Of a stretch of DNA of 53,699 nt, positions 1 to 7,688 are shown piece after piece. This DNA comes from Akkermansia muciniphila (GTDB lineage: Bacteria > Verrucomicrobiota > Verrucomicrobiia > Limisphaerales > SIBE01). The DNA lies in the NCBI GenBank assembly GCA_945861765.1, contig CAMAWP010000011.1:1-53699 (forward strand). Reading direction: 5' to 3'. Position 1 is the first letter of the stretch. Each line of letters starts with the position of its first letter. Both the position numbers and the translations under genes were made by a program. Below the pieces are notes generated by a model that saw only the letters and a program-made list of their open reading frames with translations, ran no database searches and was not told the origin of the DNA.

Positions 1-72
1 CTCCAGCATTAGGGAGCGCACCGTGTGTTGAATACAAGACGTTAAATGCTCTCAGCTATAAAAATAACCATT

Positions 73-188
73 ATGCCGAGCTCGGCATGACGGCTATTTT
101 GCCGGGTACTGAGTAATGCCGAGTGAAACCGAGTGATCCTTTCAAAGCCGGAGGAATTGGCTCTTTGACACGTTCTTGACTCGGCATT
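73..188. repeat. Palindrome and inverted repeat built on TGCCGAG
   Basis: A perfect 16-bp palindrome, ATGCCGAGCTCGGCAT, lies at 73-88. A second pair of arms, AATGCCGAGT at 115-124 and ACTCGGCATT at 179-188, uses the same core. No gene is visible in 1-207, so this is the only structure there. It could be an operator, a terminator for the minus-strand gene ending at 208, or an element-end sequence; the sequence does not decide. Confidence 0.6.
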
Positions 189-207
189 ATCCGGGGGCGA
201 TCTGGAT

Positions 208-447
208 TCAGGATCGGTATTCCGGAAAGCACAGCATTGCCATCACTGGGCCGTCTGATACCTTCTCTGCGGAATACGTTTTGCTGACGTAAAGTGGGTT
301 CGGAGGAAAGGTCACCGGTGGCTTCTTAACTTCTGTCGGATTAGCTTCGACAGGACTTTCGGTGGAAAAGAAAAAGGCTTTATGGATCTCCACCCAACTT
401 GTGCCAGTCATAACAAGAACCAGGATAATTCCTATGAACAACAGCAA
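208..447 (-). CDS. Small hypothetical membrane protein, possibly the tail of a broken gene
   Basis: The 79-residue frame begins with a hydrophobic segment (FIGIILVLVMTG) and continues as a hydrophilic proline-rich tail, as in a small single-pass membrane protein. The only start in this frame is TTG. Upstream, the same frame continues back to an ATG at 660, interrupted by one TGA and one TAG, and includes a second hydrophobic stretch (WFLLLGPIATIILVAF). That suggests a longer two-segment membrane protein now broken by nonsense codons. I recognise no family. Low codon evidence; it could also be chance. Confidence 0.3.
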   Translation of the reverse strand: MLLFIGIILVLVMTGTSWVEIHKAFFFSTESPVEANPTEVKKPPVTFPPNPLYVSKTYSAEKVSDGPVMAMLCFPEYRS

Positions 448-732
448 ACATCCGCCGCAGCCAGCACTAGAGTCTGGGCATCGCTCTTCGCAGCCCTAGC
501 TTGGTGCTGGCAACGGCTCGCAAAACGCAACCAAAATAATCGTTGCAATCGGTCCCAACAGTAAGAACCAGTTAAGGCTGCCAGCCGTTTGCCTTGCGCC
601 GGGTCAGCCGTAATCACGGCCAGCGTTCCCCAGCCCAACCGCATAATAATTTGCGATCATGAGCGCATCTTAGGCAAGGCCATGAGCAAGGTGATGACGA
701 TAGCGGTTTTCATTTGTATTCAACACCCAAAG

Positions 733-1002
733 CTAAGACGGTGGCTGGACAGAACTTATTTTGGAATTAATCGGGACGCTTTTCAGGCGAGCAATCCACG
801 CCAGCGACTTCCCGTAAAGAAGGTCGGTCGTATCGGGAGCCGCTCTGAGGTTCAGACTCACGACCCTCAACGATTTCTTGAGCTCCGCCCGCACGGCTTT
901 GCGTATCGCGCTAGCACTCACGCGTGACAATTCCGGCGTCAGTTCCGGGGGCCAATTCGGAAAATGCGCGATAATGGCCGATGCACGTTCTTCTGGTGAC
1001 AT
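733..1002 (-). CDS. Hypothetical protein, 89 residues
   Basis: ATG start at 1002 and a predicted soluble, basic protein of 89 residues with no motif I recognise. The minus frame has a more natural composition than the overlapping plus frame. It lies in the same orientation as the rest of the element. The sequence between it and the next gene (1003-1220) holds no convincing gene. Function unknown. Confidence 0.4.
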   Translation of the reverse strand: MSPEERASAIIAHFPNWPPELTPELSRVSASAIRKAVRAELKKSLRVVSLNLRAAPDTTDLLYGKSLAWIARLKSVPINSKISSVQPPS

Positions 1003-1220
1003 GCGACAAGATTAGCACATCAGCCGGACAAATACGGTCCAGCGTTGCAGGATCGCAGGATCATGGGTGAATACTTTTCTCTTGAGCTCTCGAATCGAAA
1101 GGCGTAAATCTCCTTCTGTGCAAGGTGCGTTATTTTCCAATTTAATTTAGCGAGCGGTGGACATTTCTTCAGTAGGCATCCCCTGCCTCACCTCCTTGGT
1201 GTCCGCCGCTTCGTTTTTCC

Positions 1221-1517
1221 TCAATCGCGATGCTCGTTGCGCTCGCATTCCCATTTCAGAACCGCAGGTTCCCGCACGAGCGCGTAGGTGATCAATTCGT
1301 TCGCACTTTTGAGCCGCCTGCCTTCCGGCCGCAGGGCGGGATGATACGCCGTCCAGCCATATTCAGGCGAGGCAAGAGGAAGTTCCTCAACGCGATAGCC
1401 CTGCAATCGGAGCAGGGCGAGGGCGTATTTTGACATCCTCGAATGAATCCGAAGAATTCGATTCCTCCGGCGTTCGGCCGCTGCTTCGCCGGTGATTCGA
1501 TATTCGAGGTTGCCCAT
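1221..1517 (-). CDS. Hypothetical protein, 98 residues
   Basis: Predicted protein of 98 residues from the ATG at 1517 (MGNLEYRITGEAAAERRR). An earlier in-frame ATG at 1571 would add 18 residues, but it abuts the T-tract of the terminator at 1573-1604, so the inner start is preferred. The N-terminal half is arginine-rich and probably helical; the C-terminal half (PEYGWTAYHPAL) looks globular. No family recognised. Because a terminator precedes it, it probably has its own promoter. Confidence 0.45.
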   Translation of the reverse strand: MGNLEYRITGEAAAERRRNRILRIHSRMSKYALALLRLQGYRVEELPLASPEYGWTAYHPALRPEGRRLKSANELITYALVREPAVLKWECERNEHRD

Positions 1518-1572
1518 GACTTGAATCCGAAGCGGAGAGTTAAATATCTGTCGGCAACCGAGCTCGGACATA

Positions 1573-1604
1573 AAAAAAAGCCAGCCTCTTTGAGAGAAGC
1601 TGGC
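1573..1604 (-). terminator. Rho-independent terminator
   Basis: On the minus strand, arms GCCAGC and GCTGGC (extended by an AGAG/CTCT pairing in the loop) are followed directly by eight T residues. It ends the run of genes from the phosphoribosyltransferase at 3355 down to the 47-residue gene ending at 1629. Confidence 0.85.
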
Positions 1605-1628
1605 CGTGTTCTGTCGCCGTTTCTCCCG

Positions 1629-1772
1629 TTACAGCTCAATAACGAGCTCGCCCTTCGTTTCGTCACCGCGAGCGCCGGACGTGTGGTAACGATCACCTTC
1701 AGGCTGCTCAATGACGATGGTCCAATTGTCCGGCACGTCAGTGAGGATTTCTTTCAGTTCTTTGGCTGTCAT
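1629..1772 (-). CDS. Small hypothetical protein, 47 residues
   Basis: A 47-residue frame starting MTAKELKEILTDVPDNWTIV and ending GELVIEL. Its ATG overlaps the stop codon of the preceding gene as ATGA, so translation is probably coupled. The pattern 'KELKEIL..VPDNWTIVI' is common in small uncharacterised phage and plasmid proteins that begin with a helix and then strands. It is the last gene before the terminator at 1573-1604. No function can be assigned. Confidence 0.65.
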   Translation of the reverse strand: MTAKELKEILTDVPDNWTIVIEQPEGDRYHTSGARGDETKGELVIEL

Positions 1773-1954
1773 AGTTCTTGATCGATCACCAGCTTTGGCC
1801 GTTGATCGCCTTCGAAGACCGCGAGGACGAGCAAGCCCAAACGGTCGAACTCGTGTTCATCGTGGGCCGCGGCAGCCTCAGCACTCTCGGTTTCTTTGGT
1901 ATCAACGAAGACCTGGCCGATGTCTGGATAGAATCCAATGATGGTGTAAACCAT
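1769..1954 (-). CDS. Small hypothetical protein, 61 residues
   Basis: The ATG at 1954 has a good ribosome binding site (AAGGAACCT just before it) and gives MVYTIIGFYPDIGQVFVDTK, an acidic protein of 61 residues. A longer frame to 1999 exists but its first codons lack a binding site. The stop overlaps the next ATG by four bases. Likely soluble; unknown family. It probably belongs to the transcript of the SymE-like gene upstream (gap of 84 bases). Confidence 0.6.
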   Translation of the reverse strand: MVYTIIGFYPDIGQVFVDTKETESAEAAAAHDEHEFDRLGLLVLAVFEGDQRPKLVIDQEL

Positions 1955-2038
1955 AGGTTCCTTTTGTTTTGATGTGGATTGATGGAGGGAAAAGGGCACA
2001 CGGCGCCGCCTTGGAAGGGCAGCGCCGGTGTTTGCTGA

Positions 2039-2461
2039 CTAGTATTTGACTGGACTGGCGGTTTCAGTCGCGCTCGGAGCCACGCTTTTGCTCACTGCTT
2101 TCGCATTGCGCCCCGGATAGTGCTTCGCGACGAATGCTTCCCACTCAGCGATCTCGCGTTTGCAGCGATGCCGCCATGCCGGTGAGAACGCGGTGCGTGC
2201 TTCATGTTCGAGGTGTTCGATGGTATCCATGCACTCTTCGAAGGACGGGATGGTGTCGCCATTACTTTGCGTTTCCTGCCCATCGGCTTCGGGCTTCAAC
2301 CTGAGTTGGAGAACACCAGGCTGAATCATCGAAACCTCGACGTAACGATGCGGTGGGAACCCCATTTGCTCCAGCCAGCGCCCGGTGAGCCGGATTTTTG
2401 GTTTCGTTGCCTTCCGCCAAAAATCCCCCTCCTCCTCGATCTTGAGAATGCGGGGATTCAT
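2039..2461 (-). CDS. SymE-like (AbrB/MazE-fold) protein
   Basis: Residues about 20-56 read PKIRLTGRWLEQMGF, then a VEV strand and GVLQLRL. This fits the SymE-toxin family pattern (RL.G.WL...GF..G..V.V). In E. coli, SymE is an SOS-induced protein of AbrB-like fold, now thought to bind nucleic acid. Here the domain sits centrally in a 140-residue protein with a charged tail, unlike the usual C-terminal placement. Its start overlaps the upstream gene by ATGA, so it is one member of an operon, not a type I toxin with antisense RNA. A second copy of the domain is at 15186-15560. Function inferred by similarity only. Confidence 0.65.
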   Translation of the reverse strand: MNPRILKIEEEGDFWRKATKPKIRLTGRWLEQMGFPPHRYVEVSMIQPGVLQLRLKPEADGQETQSNGDTIPSFEECMDTIEHLEHEARTAFSPAWRHRCKREIAEWEAFVAKHYPGRNAKAVSKSVAPSATETASPVKY

Positions 2462-2691
2462 GCGACCCTCCTCAGCTTTTGCTCATCGCGCTTGCGTTTT
2501 CGCTCTGCGTCAGCATGCCATTCGACGAGCTGCCGATAGACACTGCTGAGCGGAGCGCGGAAGATCGTTCGAGTCCCCTTGAGCCTCATGGCAATGGTAT
2601 CCACAGGCTCAAGGATCACGACGATTTGCTTTCGGTAATGACCGAACGGATTTCTGGAGACACGCCGGACGACTTTGTGGAGTTCAGTCAT
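2458..2691 (-). CDS. Hypothetical protein, 77 residues
   Basis: ATG at 2691 (MTELHKVVRRVSRN), overlapping the previous stop by four bases, and its own stop overlapping the SymE-like gene by four. A longer upstream frame exists but the coupled start is more credible. The middle reads as beta-strand-rich (KQIVVILEP, IAMRLKGTR) and the C-terminus as a basic helix (ADAERKRKRDEQKL). This looks like a small nucleic-acid-associated protein, but no family is recognised. Confidence 0.6.
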   Translation of the reverse strand: MTELHKVVRRVSRNPFGHYRKQIVVILEPVDTIAMRLKGTRTIFRAPLSSVYRQLVEWHADAERKRKRDEQKLRRVA

Positions 2692-2897
2692 ACGCGCCTC
2701 CTTTCCACCGGCTTGCCCAGGTATTCCCAAAGGTGAACCGGCTCGGTGTCGTTACAGCCGCGAAACGCGACTTTGATTTCGTCAGGCAACGCACCCCACA
2801 CCGTGTAAGCGAACTGCTGATTCCGGAAGGATTCAACGGTGCCGTCGGTGTAATAGATGCGCGCCTTGGACGTGTTGATTTTCTTACGAGTGATCAT
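2688..2897 (-). CDS. Small protein with FxNQQxAYxVW motif, copy 1
   Basis: ATG at 2897 (MITRKKINTSKARIYYTDG), overlapping the phosphoribosyltransferase stop by ATGA. The 69-residue protein has the segment VESFRNQQFAYTVWGALP then VAFRG, matching VAKFKNQQLAYSVWLSLP and AAFRG in the gene at 11980-12183. The two are clear paralogues within the element. The fold seems to be a short beta hairpin followed by a helix. Role unknown. Confidence 0.65.
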   Translation of the reverse strand: MITRKKINTSKARIYYTDGTVESFRNQQFAYTVWGALPDEIKVAFRGCNDTEPVHLWEYLGKPVERRRV

Positions 2898-3355
2898 GAG
2901 GACCTCCCGTCGTTCCATCCAACAGTCCTTGCCAGGACGAAACCGATCACGTCAGCAGCGCCAGCTTCCAGAAGCACCTTATGGCACTCAAGGATCGTAG
3001 CACCCGAAGTGGCGACATCGTCGATGACAATGACGTTCTTTCCATCAATGAGCCTCCGCTTCGTTGCCGCAAAACAGCCTATGACGTTTTCACGCCGCTG
3101 CTGATGGCTTGTGCAGAGGTGTTGCTTTTTCTCCTTCCTTCGCACTGAGGCGATGAGCCCCTCGATTGAGAGACTCCGCTGGTCACGGAGTTCCTCGAAT
3201 ACCGTTTGCGCCAATGCGTGGGCAGCGGAACGCGAGTGCCGTGCTGGGATCTCCTGGTCCGCCTCGCTGGGCACGTAGGTTATCAGGTAGGCCGTCCTGT
3301 GTGGCAACGCGCCATCGAGAACGTGAGCAAGCATGCTTCCACTGAGAGTGCGCAC
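2894..3355 (-). CDS. ComF-like phosphoribosyltransferase
   Basis: A 153-residue protein with the type I phosphoribosyltransferase signature NVIVIDDVATSGAT (about residues 107-120), the PRPP-binding loop with its two acidic residues. ComF-family proteins carry an N-terminal zinc finger, which is absent here, so it is a single-domain version. The start is GTG at 3355, because an in-frame TAG lies just upstream. It heads a tightly overlapping run of small genes down to 1629. On plasmids and phages such enzymes may handle nucleotides or DNA; the substrate cannot be told. Confidence 0.8.
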   Translation of the reverse strand: MRTLSGSMLAHVLDGALPHRTAYLITYVPSEADQEIPARHSRSAAHALAQTVFEELRDQRSLSIEGLIASVRRKEKKQHLCTSHQQRRENVIGCFAATKRRLIDGKNVIVIDDVATSGATILECHKVLLEAGAADVIGFVLARTVGWNDGRSS

Positions 3356-3610
3356 GATTTCAGATGGCGTGATAGGCGGCGTAAGCGAGGGAAAGTTCTA
3401 TTTTGCAATAGAAAGGGAGTTCCCGTGCGTCGAGAAGTCCCCCCACCTCCTTGGCTGTCCTTTTAGAAGGACGAAAATCACGATCGGCAGATACGCCGCG
3501 TAATGTTGTTATTGGGAAACGACCTTGGAGACTGAAGGGAAGCCAACTCTGTTTTGGGCGGGCAATCAAGGATGTTTGTTGGTTTGGATTTTTCGCTTTG
3601 ACCTTGCTCC

Positions 3611-3655
3611 CGCAGGAGAGAAGCCGGGCGAGATGATCTCACCCGGCGTCCTGCG
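3611..3655. repeat. Long bipartite hairpin in a gene-free gap
   Basis: Outer arms CGCAGGA (3611-3617) and TCCTGCG (3649-3655) enclose inner arms GCCGGGCGAGAT (3623-3634) and ATC-type complement to 3647 with one mismatch. The gap 3356-3736 holds no convincing gene. The hairpin follows the last gene of the transposon operon (ending 3737), so it could be its terminator, though there is no T-tract, or part of the transposon end. Confidence 0.6.
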
Positions 3656-3736
3656 GTTTGCAAGGCTCCAGACGGCGCTCGGGTTGCGTCCCCGCAGAGC
3701 CCTATCCTCCGCTGAAGCAAAGTGAGGCCGATCGAT

Positions 3737-4768
3737 TCAGCGGGCGAGGGCCGCGGAGTGTTTCCCGTTTCCGTTTCCGCCGGGGTCTATAGGGCAGGAA
3801 AAGGAAACGGGTTGATCGTCCAAGGGAAGCTTGAGTTGGTAGCCTTTGGCGTCGTGACGGACGACGCCCTGCTGGGAGAGTTGAGCCAGGCAGGAGCACA
3901 AGGTGGCGGTGCGGATGCCGCAGAGTTTGCGCAACTGCTGGACGGAGGCGGGCTCGCTCAGTTGGGCCAAGGCCTGCAGGACCCGATCCATGGCCGAGAC
4001 CTCCGGATTGGGCGCCGGCGGCGCGGACTGGGAGAGGACCGACAAAGCCAGGGCCGATGGGCTTTGGGTCAATTGGAGCGGGATGTGATCCTGAGAGGGA
4101 GCGGCGCGGTGTTCGGTGGAGAGGGTTAAGTCGGCGCCGCGGCGGCGCAGGTAGAGATTGGAGTCGCCCCAGCCGTGGAGTTCGCTGGAGCCGCGCAAGG
4201 CTTGTCCCGGGCGGGACGAGTTGGAGTCTTTGCGGGCATGATGAACCAGCAAGACGGCCAGTTGGAACTGGCGTTGGAGTTCCCGGAGGAAGGAGAGCAA
4301 GCCGGCGATTTGGGAGGCGTCGTTTTCATCGACACGGTGCAGCCGGATGAGCGGATCCAGGATGAGCAAGATCGGTTGATGAGTCTGCACGGTATGGGTC
4401 AGGCGCTGTCGGTCACCCGGAGTATCCAGCCGGAGCGAGGGAGCGGTGATGACATCGATGGGCAACGAGCCCAAAGAGACTTGGGCGGCGGCGGCGATGC
4501 CTTCCAAACGCTCCCGGACGATGGCCAGGGAGTCTTCGGCTGGGAAGAGCAGGACTTTTCCGGTGCGCCGAACCGGGAACTGGCGCAGGCAAGCAGCGCC
4601 GGAAGCGACGCTGACGGCCAGGTCCAGGGCCAGAAAGCTTTTGCAGCATTTGGGTTCGCCACCAAGAATGCCGACGGCCTGATCGGCCCAGAGATCCTGG
4701 ACCAGCCATTGAGTTTGGGGTCCGGTGGTGGGGAGCTGGCCGGCGCGTGTGACAGGAAAGGTGTTCAT
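3737..4768 (-). CDS. RepA/KaiC-like AAA_25 ATPase of the transposon
   Basis: 343 residues with a RecA-like core: P-loop region VGILGGEPKCCKSF (about 32-45), Walker B ILLILDPLIRLH (about 132-143), then AVLLVHHARKDS, the arrangement of RepA-type hexameric helicases (AAA_25). The P-loop is odd: the glycine before the lysine is a cysteine (GEPKCCKS in place of GxxxxGKS). The C-terminal part (about 265-320: MDRVLQALAQLSEPASVQQL) looks like a winged helix. It overlaps the ATPase gene upstream by ATGA. It may load on DNA or select targets in transposition; that is inference. Confidence 0.8.
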   Translation of the reverse strand: MNTFPVTRAGQLPTTGPQTQWLVQDLWADQAVGILGGEPKCCKSFLALDLAVSVASGAACLRQFPVRRTGKVLLFPAEDSLAIVRERLEGIAAAAQVSLGSLPIDVITAPSLRLDTPGDRQRLTHTVQTHQPILLILDPLIRLHRVDENDASQIAGLLSFLRELQRQFQLAVLLVHHARKDSNSSRPGQALRGSSELHGWGDSNLYLRRRGADLTLSTEHRAAPSQDHIPLQLTQSPSALALSVLSQSAPPAPNPEVSAMDRVLQALAQLSEPASVQQLRKLCGIRTATLCSCLAQLSQQGVVRHDAKGYQLKLPLDDQPVSFSCPIDPGGNGNGKHSAALAR

Positions 4769-5592
4769 GATTTTTTTTGAGCTTTGGGCTGGGGAGTGAA
4801 GAGTTCGAAGTAGAGTTTTTCGTCAATCTGTTCGCGTTCCTGATGGGAGGCGGCGGCCAGGAGGTCATTGGCCATATTCATGAGCAGGCGCAGATTGCCG
4901 GCGGCATGTTCACAGAGCGTCTGGATGAGAGCGGGGGCCAGGAGCCTGGGATTGCCGGCGGTTTTGAGCAAATGATGGAAGTGCTCTTGGAGATCTTTTG
5001 CGCTCGAAGGTTCCAGGCGCAAGCGGCTGCGGATGCGGCTGGCGATGGGCAAAAGATCGGGGGAGTCCAGGCGCTGGGTGAGCCGATGGTCGCCGGCCAG
5101 GATGATGGTCAAGAGGGAGCGGGAGTCCAGATCCGCGCTGGAGAGCAGGCGCAATTCGGAGAAAACGGCCGAGTTCATTTCCTGGGCTTCATCGATCAGG
5201 AGCACGGGGCGGCAGACCGAAGCGTCGATGTGAGCGAGCCATTTTTCGCGCAGGACTTTGGAACTGTTCCAACGGTTGTGCGGGGACAAAGGGACGGAGA
5301 AGAGGTGGCCGAGTTCGCGGTAAAAATCGGCGAGCTGAGCTTGGGGGCGGCTCAAGACACCCAGAGCCAGATCGCGCTGATTGGCCAGACGTTGTTCGAG
5401 CAGGCGCAGCGCGGCGCTTTTGCCGCTGCCCGGATCGCCCAGGACCAGAGCGAAGCCGCCTTCGCCGACTTGATGTTCGATACGCCAGCAGAAGCTCTCG
5501 ATTTGAGGGGAGGTCCAAAGCGCGGCGGCCGGCACTTGCTGGGTGAAGGGATTGAATTTGAGGCTGTAAAGGGCCAGGAGTTTTTTATTCAT
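4765..5592 (-). CDS. ExeA/TniB-like AAA ATPase of the transposon
   Basis: 275 residues from the ATG at 5592 (MNKKLLALYSLKFNPFTQQV), which overlaps the transposase stop by ATGA; the longer open frame upstream is the antisense side of the transposase. Walker A is GDPGSGKSA (about 50-58) and Walker B VLLIDEAQEMN (about 127-137), followed by the sensor-like LLTIILAGDHRLTQRL. The opening FNPF motif and overall length match ExeA/TniB/MuB-type ATPases, which activate a DDE transposase and deliver target DNA. Membership is confident; the exact subfamily is not. Confidence 0.85.
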   Translation of the reverse strand: MNKKLLALYSLKFNPFTQQVPAAALWTSPQIESFCWRIEHQVGEGGFALVLGDPGSGKSAALRLLEQRLANQRDLALGVLSRPQAQLADFYRELGHLFSVPLSPHNRWNSSKVLREKWLAHIDASVCRPVLLIDEAQEMNSAVFSELRLLSSADLDSRSLLTIILAGDHRLTQRLDSPDLLPIASRIRSRLRLEPSSAKDLQEHFHHLLKTAGNPRLLAPALIQTLCEHAAGNLRLLMNMANDLLAAASHQEREQIDEKLYFELFTPQPKAQKKS

Positions 5593-7070
5593 GAGGGATT
5601 GGCATCGGTTGAGGTTGGATTTTGATCTTTGGGCAGATAAGCCGGAGGCAGCCCAGTGGCGGCGTATTGTTGGAGGATTTTCCGCAGGAGCGGCGCCAGG
5701 CCGCCGGGAGCGGGCGGCGGATCGGACGCGGGCAGGACCGACTCTCTGGGAGCGCGATGGCCCTGGGCGTTTTTGCTTTTGTCCTGAGGGTAAAGGCGGC
5801 AGAGGATGGCGCCGGTTTTGGGATCGGAAAGATAAACGCGGGACAGATCCCAGGCCGCAAAACGGAGGGAGACACGCTGAAAGTGGCCGTAGCGGGAAGG
5901 GATCTCGAAGCGGATGGCTTCCAAGCTGATGGTGCCGTCGCTGCGGCGCTGGGTGCGGATGGCCTCGGTGGTGAAAGCCAGTTGCAGTTCCGCGGTGCCG
6001 GGACAGGGGCGTCCGACGTCGCGAACTTCGAGGTAACGTTGCAGCGGGGTTTTTCCGGCCAGTTCGGAGTGCTCTTTGCGGTTGTATTCCATTTCCACCC
6101 AGGCTTGGGTGGCGTCGTTGAACTGCCCGAGGGTTAAATCGGGGACGCCTTCGAGCATCGGCCAAAGCCGGCCCTCGACCTGGGTCCAAAACGTCTCCTG
6201 TTTCCCATTCTGGTAAGGGGAATAGGGCAGAGTGGTTTCGTGAAGGATGCTCAATCGGGTGAGGCCCTGGACGGTTTCTGAGGCGAGCATGGCCGAGCCG
6301 TTGTCGGTCATGAGAGCGCGGGGCAGCGCTCGCTTTTGCAGTGCCTGGCTCAGGCCATGAACCAGTTCCTCGGCGGCTTCGGCCAGGTACCACTGGGCAT
6401 GGCAGCAGAGCCGGGAACAATCGTCCATGGTGGCAAAGAGCAGCGGATAGACCCAGCGGCCGTCGGGCAGGAGCACGCGGCGAGAGCTATGATGGAAATC
6501 CAGGTGCCAGAGGGCGTGGACGTAATCGCTTTGATAGCTGCGCACCTCGCGGCTTTCGTAGCGGTGCTCGGCCGCTTGGGCGCCGGAGCTGTGGACGGGA
6601 CCGCGGCGGGGACGTTTGATCAGCCCGTTGGATTTCATGAAGCGAAGCACCGACGTATAAGAAGGGGTCGGTTGCAGGGATGGATCTTGCTCGACCAGGA
6701 CGGCCAGGTTGTCGGTGTGCAACTGATAACTCCAACTGGGATGCTGGCGATACTGGATGAGCAACTCCTGGCGCAGACCCAAGCTCAGGGCGTGAGTCTG
6801 GCCGTGGTCGGAGCGGATCTTGCGCCGGAGCACTTGGACCGGGTCCTTCTTTTCGTTTCGCGCCCGGTAATACCATCGTTCGATGGTCGACAGGCCCAAA
6901 TCGAACCATGCACCGGAAATGGGGTGGCGCCATTTTTGGGCGGCCAACTCTTGGAGTTGCCGCTGCAGTTCACCGCGCTCGGCCGGCGCGGCCAATAACC
7001 GTCCGATAACACTAAAGCGAAAGTGCGCCCAGCGTTCATGGGTCCGGGAGGATTGAGGAGGTTCTGCCAT
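5589..7070 (-). CDS. rve-type DDE transposase
   Basis: 493 residues from the ATG at 7070 (MAEPPQSSRTHERW); an earlier start at 7097 is possible. An N-terminal helix-turn-helix region (LDLGLSTIERWYYRAR) precedes an integrase core with catalytic acids in WHLDFHH, LMTDNGSAM and GKQETFW, the D, D and E of the retroviral-integrase fold. A C-terminal beta-barrel follows, as in Mu/TniA-type enzymes. The tail is proline-rich. It is the second gene of the transposon operon and is coupled to its ATPase. Confidence 0.9.
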   Translation of the reverse strand: MAEPPQSSRTHERWAHFRFSVIGRLLAAPAERGELQRQLQELAAQKWRHPISGAWFDLGLSTIERWYYRARNEKKDPVQVLRRKIRSDHGQTHALSLGLRQELLIQYRQHPSWSYQLHTDNLAVLVEQDPSLQPTPSYTSVLRFMKSNGLIKRPRRGPVHSSGAQAAEHRYESREVRSYQSDYVHALWHLDFHHSSRRVLLPDGRWVYPLLFATMDDCSRLCCHAQWYLAEAAEELVHGLSQALQKRALPRALMTDNGSAMLASETVQGLTRLSILHETTLPYSPYQNGKQETFWTQVEGRLWPMLEGVPDLTLGQFNDATQAWVEMEYNRKEHSELAGKTPLQRYLEVRDVGRPCPGTAELQLAFTTEAIRTQRRSDGTISLEAIRFEIPSRYGHFQRVSLRFAAWDLSRVYLSDPKTGAILCRLYPQDKSKNAQGHRAPRESVLPASDPPPAPGGLAPLLRKILQQYAATGLPPAYLPKDQNPTSTDANPS

Positions 7071-7187
7071 AGGATTTGGATTTTTCATTTTTCCCACCGC
7101 TCTGGCGGCGACGGTTGGTTTCTACAACAACCGCCGCCATGAGTCCTCTGGCATCCTCTGCGGGAAAAAATGGCCCCTCACATAGGC

Positions 7188-7688
7188 TCAGATTTTCGGG
7201 GTGGAAACGGTGAGGGGGCAAAGCCATTTGAGCAGGTCCAAGAGCCGGTCGCGCGGCCGAACTCCGAAGGCTTTGCAGAGCGACAAAGGCAGCGACTTCT
7301 CGCAGAGCGGCGGCGAAAAACGAGCGCGGCCCTCTTTCCAAAACAGGCTTTGGACAAAGGCTTCCAGCCACCATTGGCGCCAGCGTTCCAACGTCCGCCG
7401 ATCCATTCGAAGGCTCTCCCCCAAAACCCGCATCCGCTCCGGGGTGAACCCGTGGCGCATGGCCGAGACCAGAACCACCACAAAACCCCAGTAAACCCGG
7501 CGTCCCAGAAAGCGAATGGACGCAGGCGTGTGCCGCTTGCGACACCCGTCCTGGTCGCAGCAATAACTATGGCGATAAACCTTCTCGGGGTGCTCCTCCT
7601 TGGCTCGAAATGCGTCGCGAGGCTTGCGCTCGTAATCGGCGCGATGGAGCACCCCCGAACAAAAACGACAGCCCTCTTGGCGACACAT
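7188..7688 (-). CDS. Zinc-finger and helix-turn-helix protein of the transposon
   Basis: From the ATG at 7688 the protein starts MCRQEGCRFCSGVLHRADY, giving a CxxxxCxxC cluster, and a second cluster CCDQDGC about 50 residues later. A helix-turn-helix-like segment (RVLGESLRMDRRTLERWRQWW) follows. A GTG at 7784 would add 32 residues (NWCQSYLTGNKISKLL), whose reality I cannot judge. The gene lies 117 bases upstream of the transposase on the same strand, and the family seems tied to this transposon type. Likely a DNA-binding accessory; function not proven. Confidence 0.7.
   Translation of the reverse strand: MCRQEGCRFCSGVLHRADYERKPRDAFRAKEEHPEKVYRHSYCCDQDGCRKRHTPASIRFLGRRVYWGFVVVLVSAMRHGFTPERMRVLGESLRMDRRTLERWRQWWLEAFVQSLFWKEGRARFSPPLCEKSLPLSLCKAFGVRPRDRLLDLLKWLCPLTVSTPKI

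Noticed and set aside
589-927. Plus-strand frame of 112 codons
   Set aside because: Opposite the minus-strand 89-residue gene, no binding site and unnatural composition.
3360-3569. Minus-strand frame of 69 codons upstream of the phosphoribosyltransferase
   Set aside because: No binding site and no family; could have been the missing N-terminus of ComF, but it is in another frame and lacks the zinc-finger cysteines.
4175-7000. Long plus-strand frames opposite the transposon
   Set aside because: They are antisense shadows of the ATPases and transposase, caused by high GC and codon bias.
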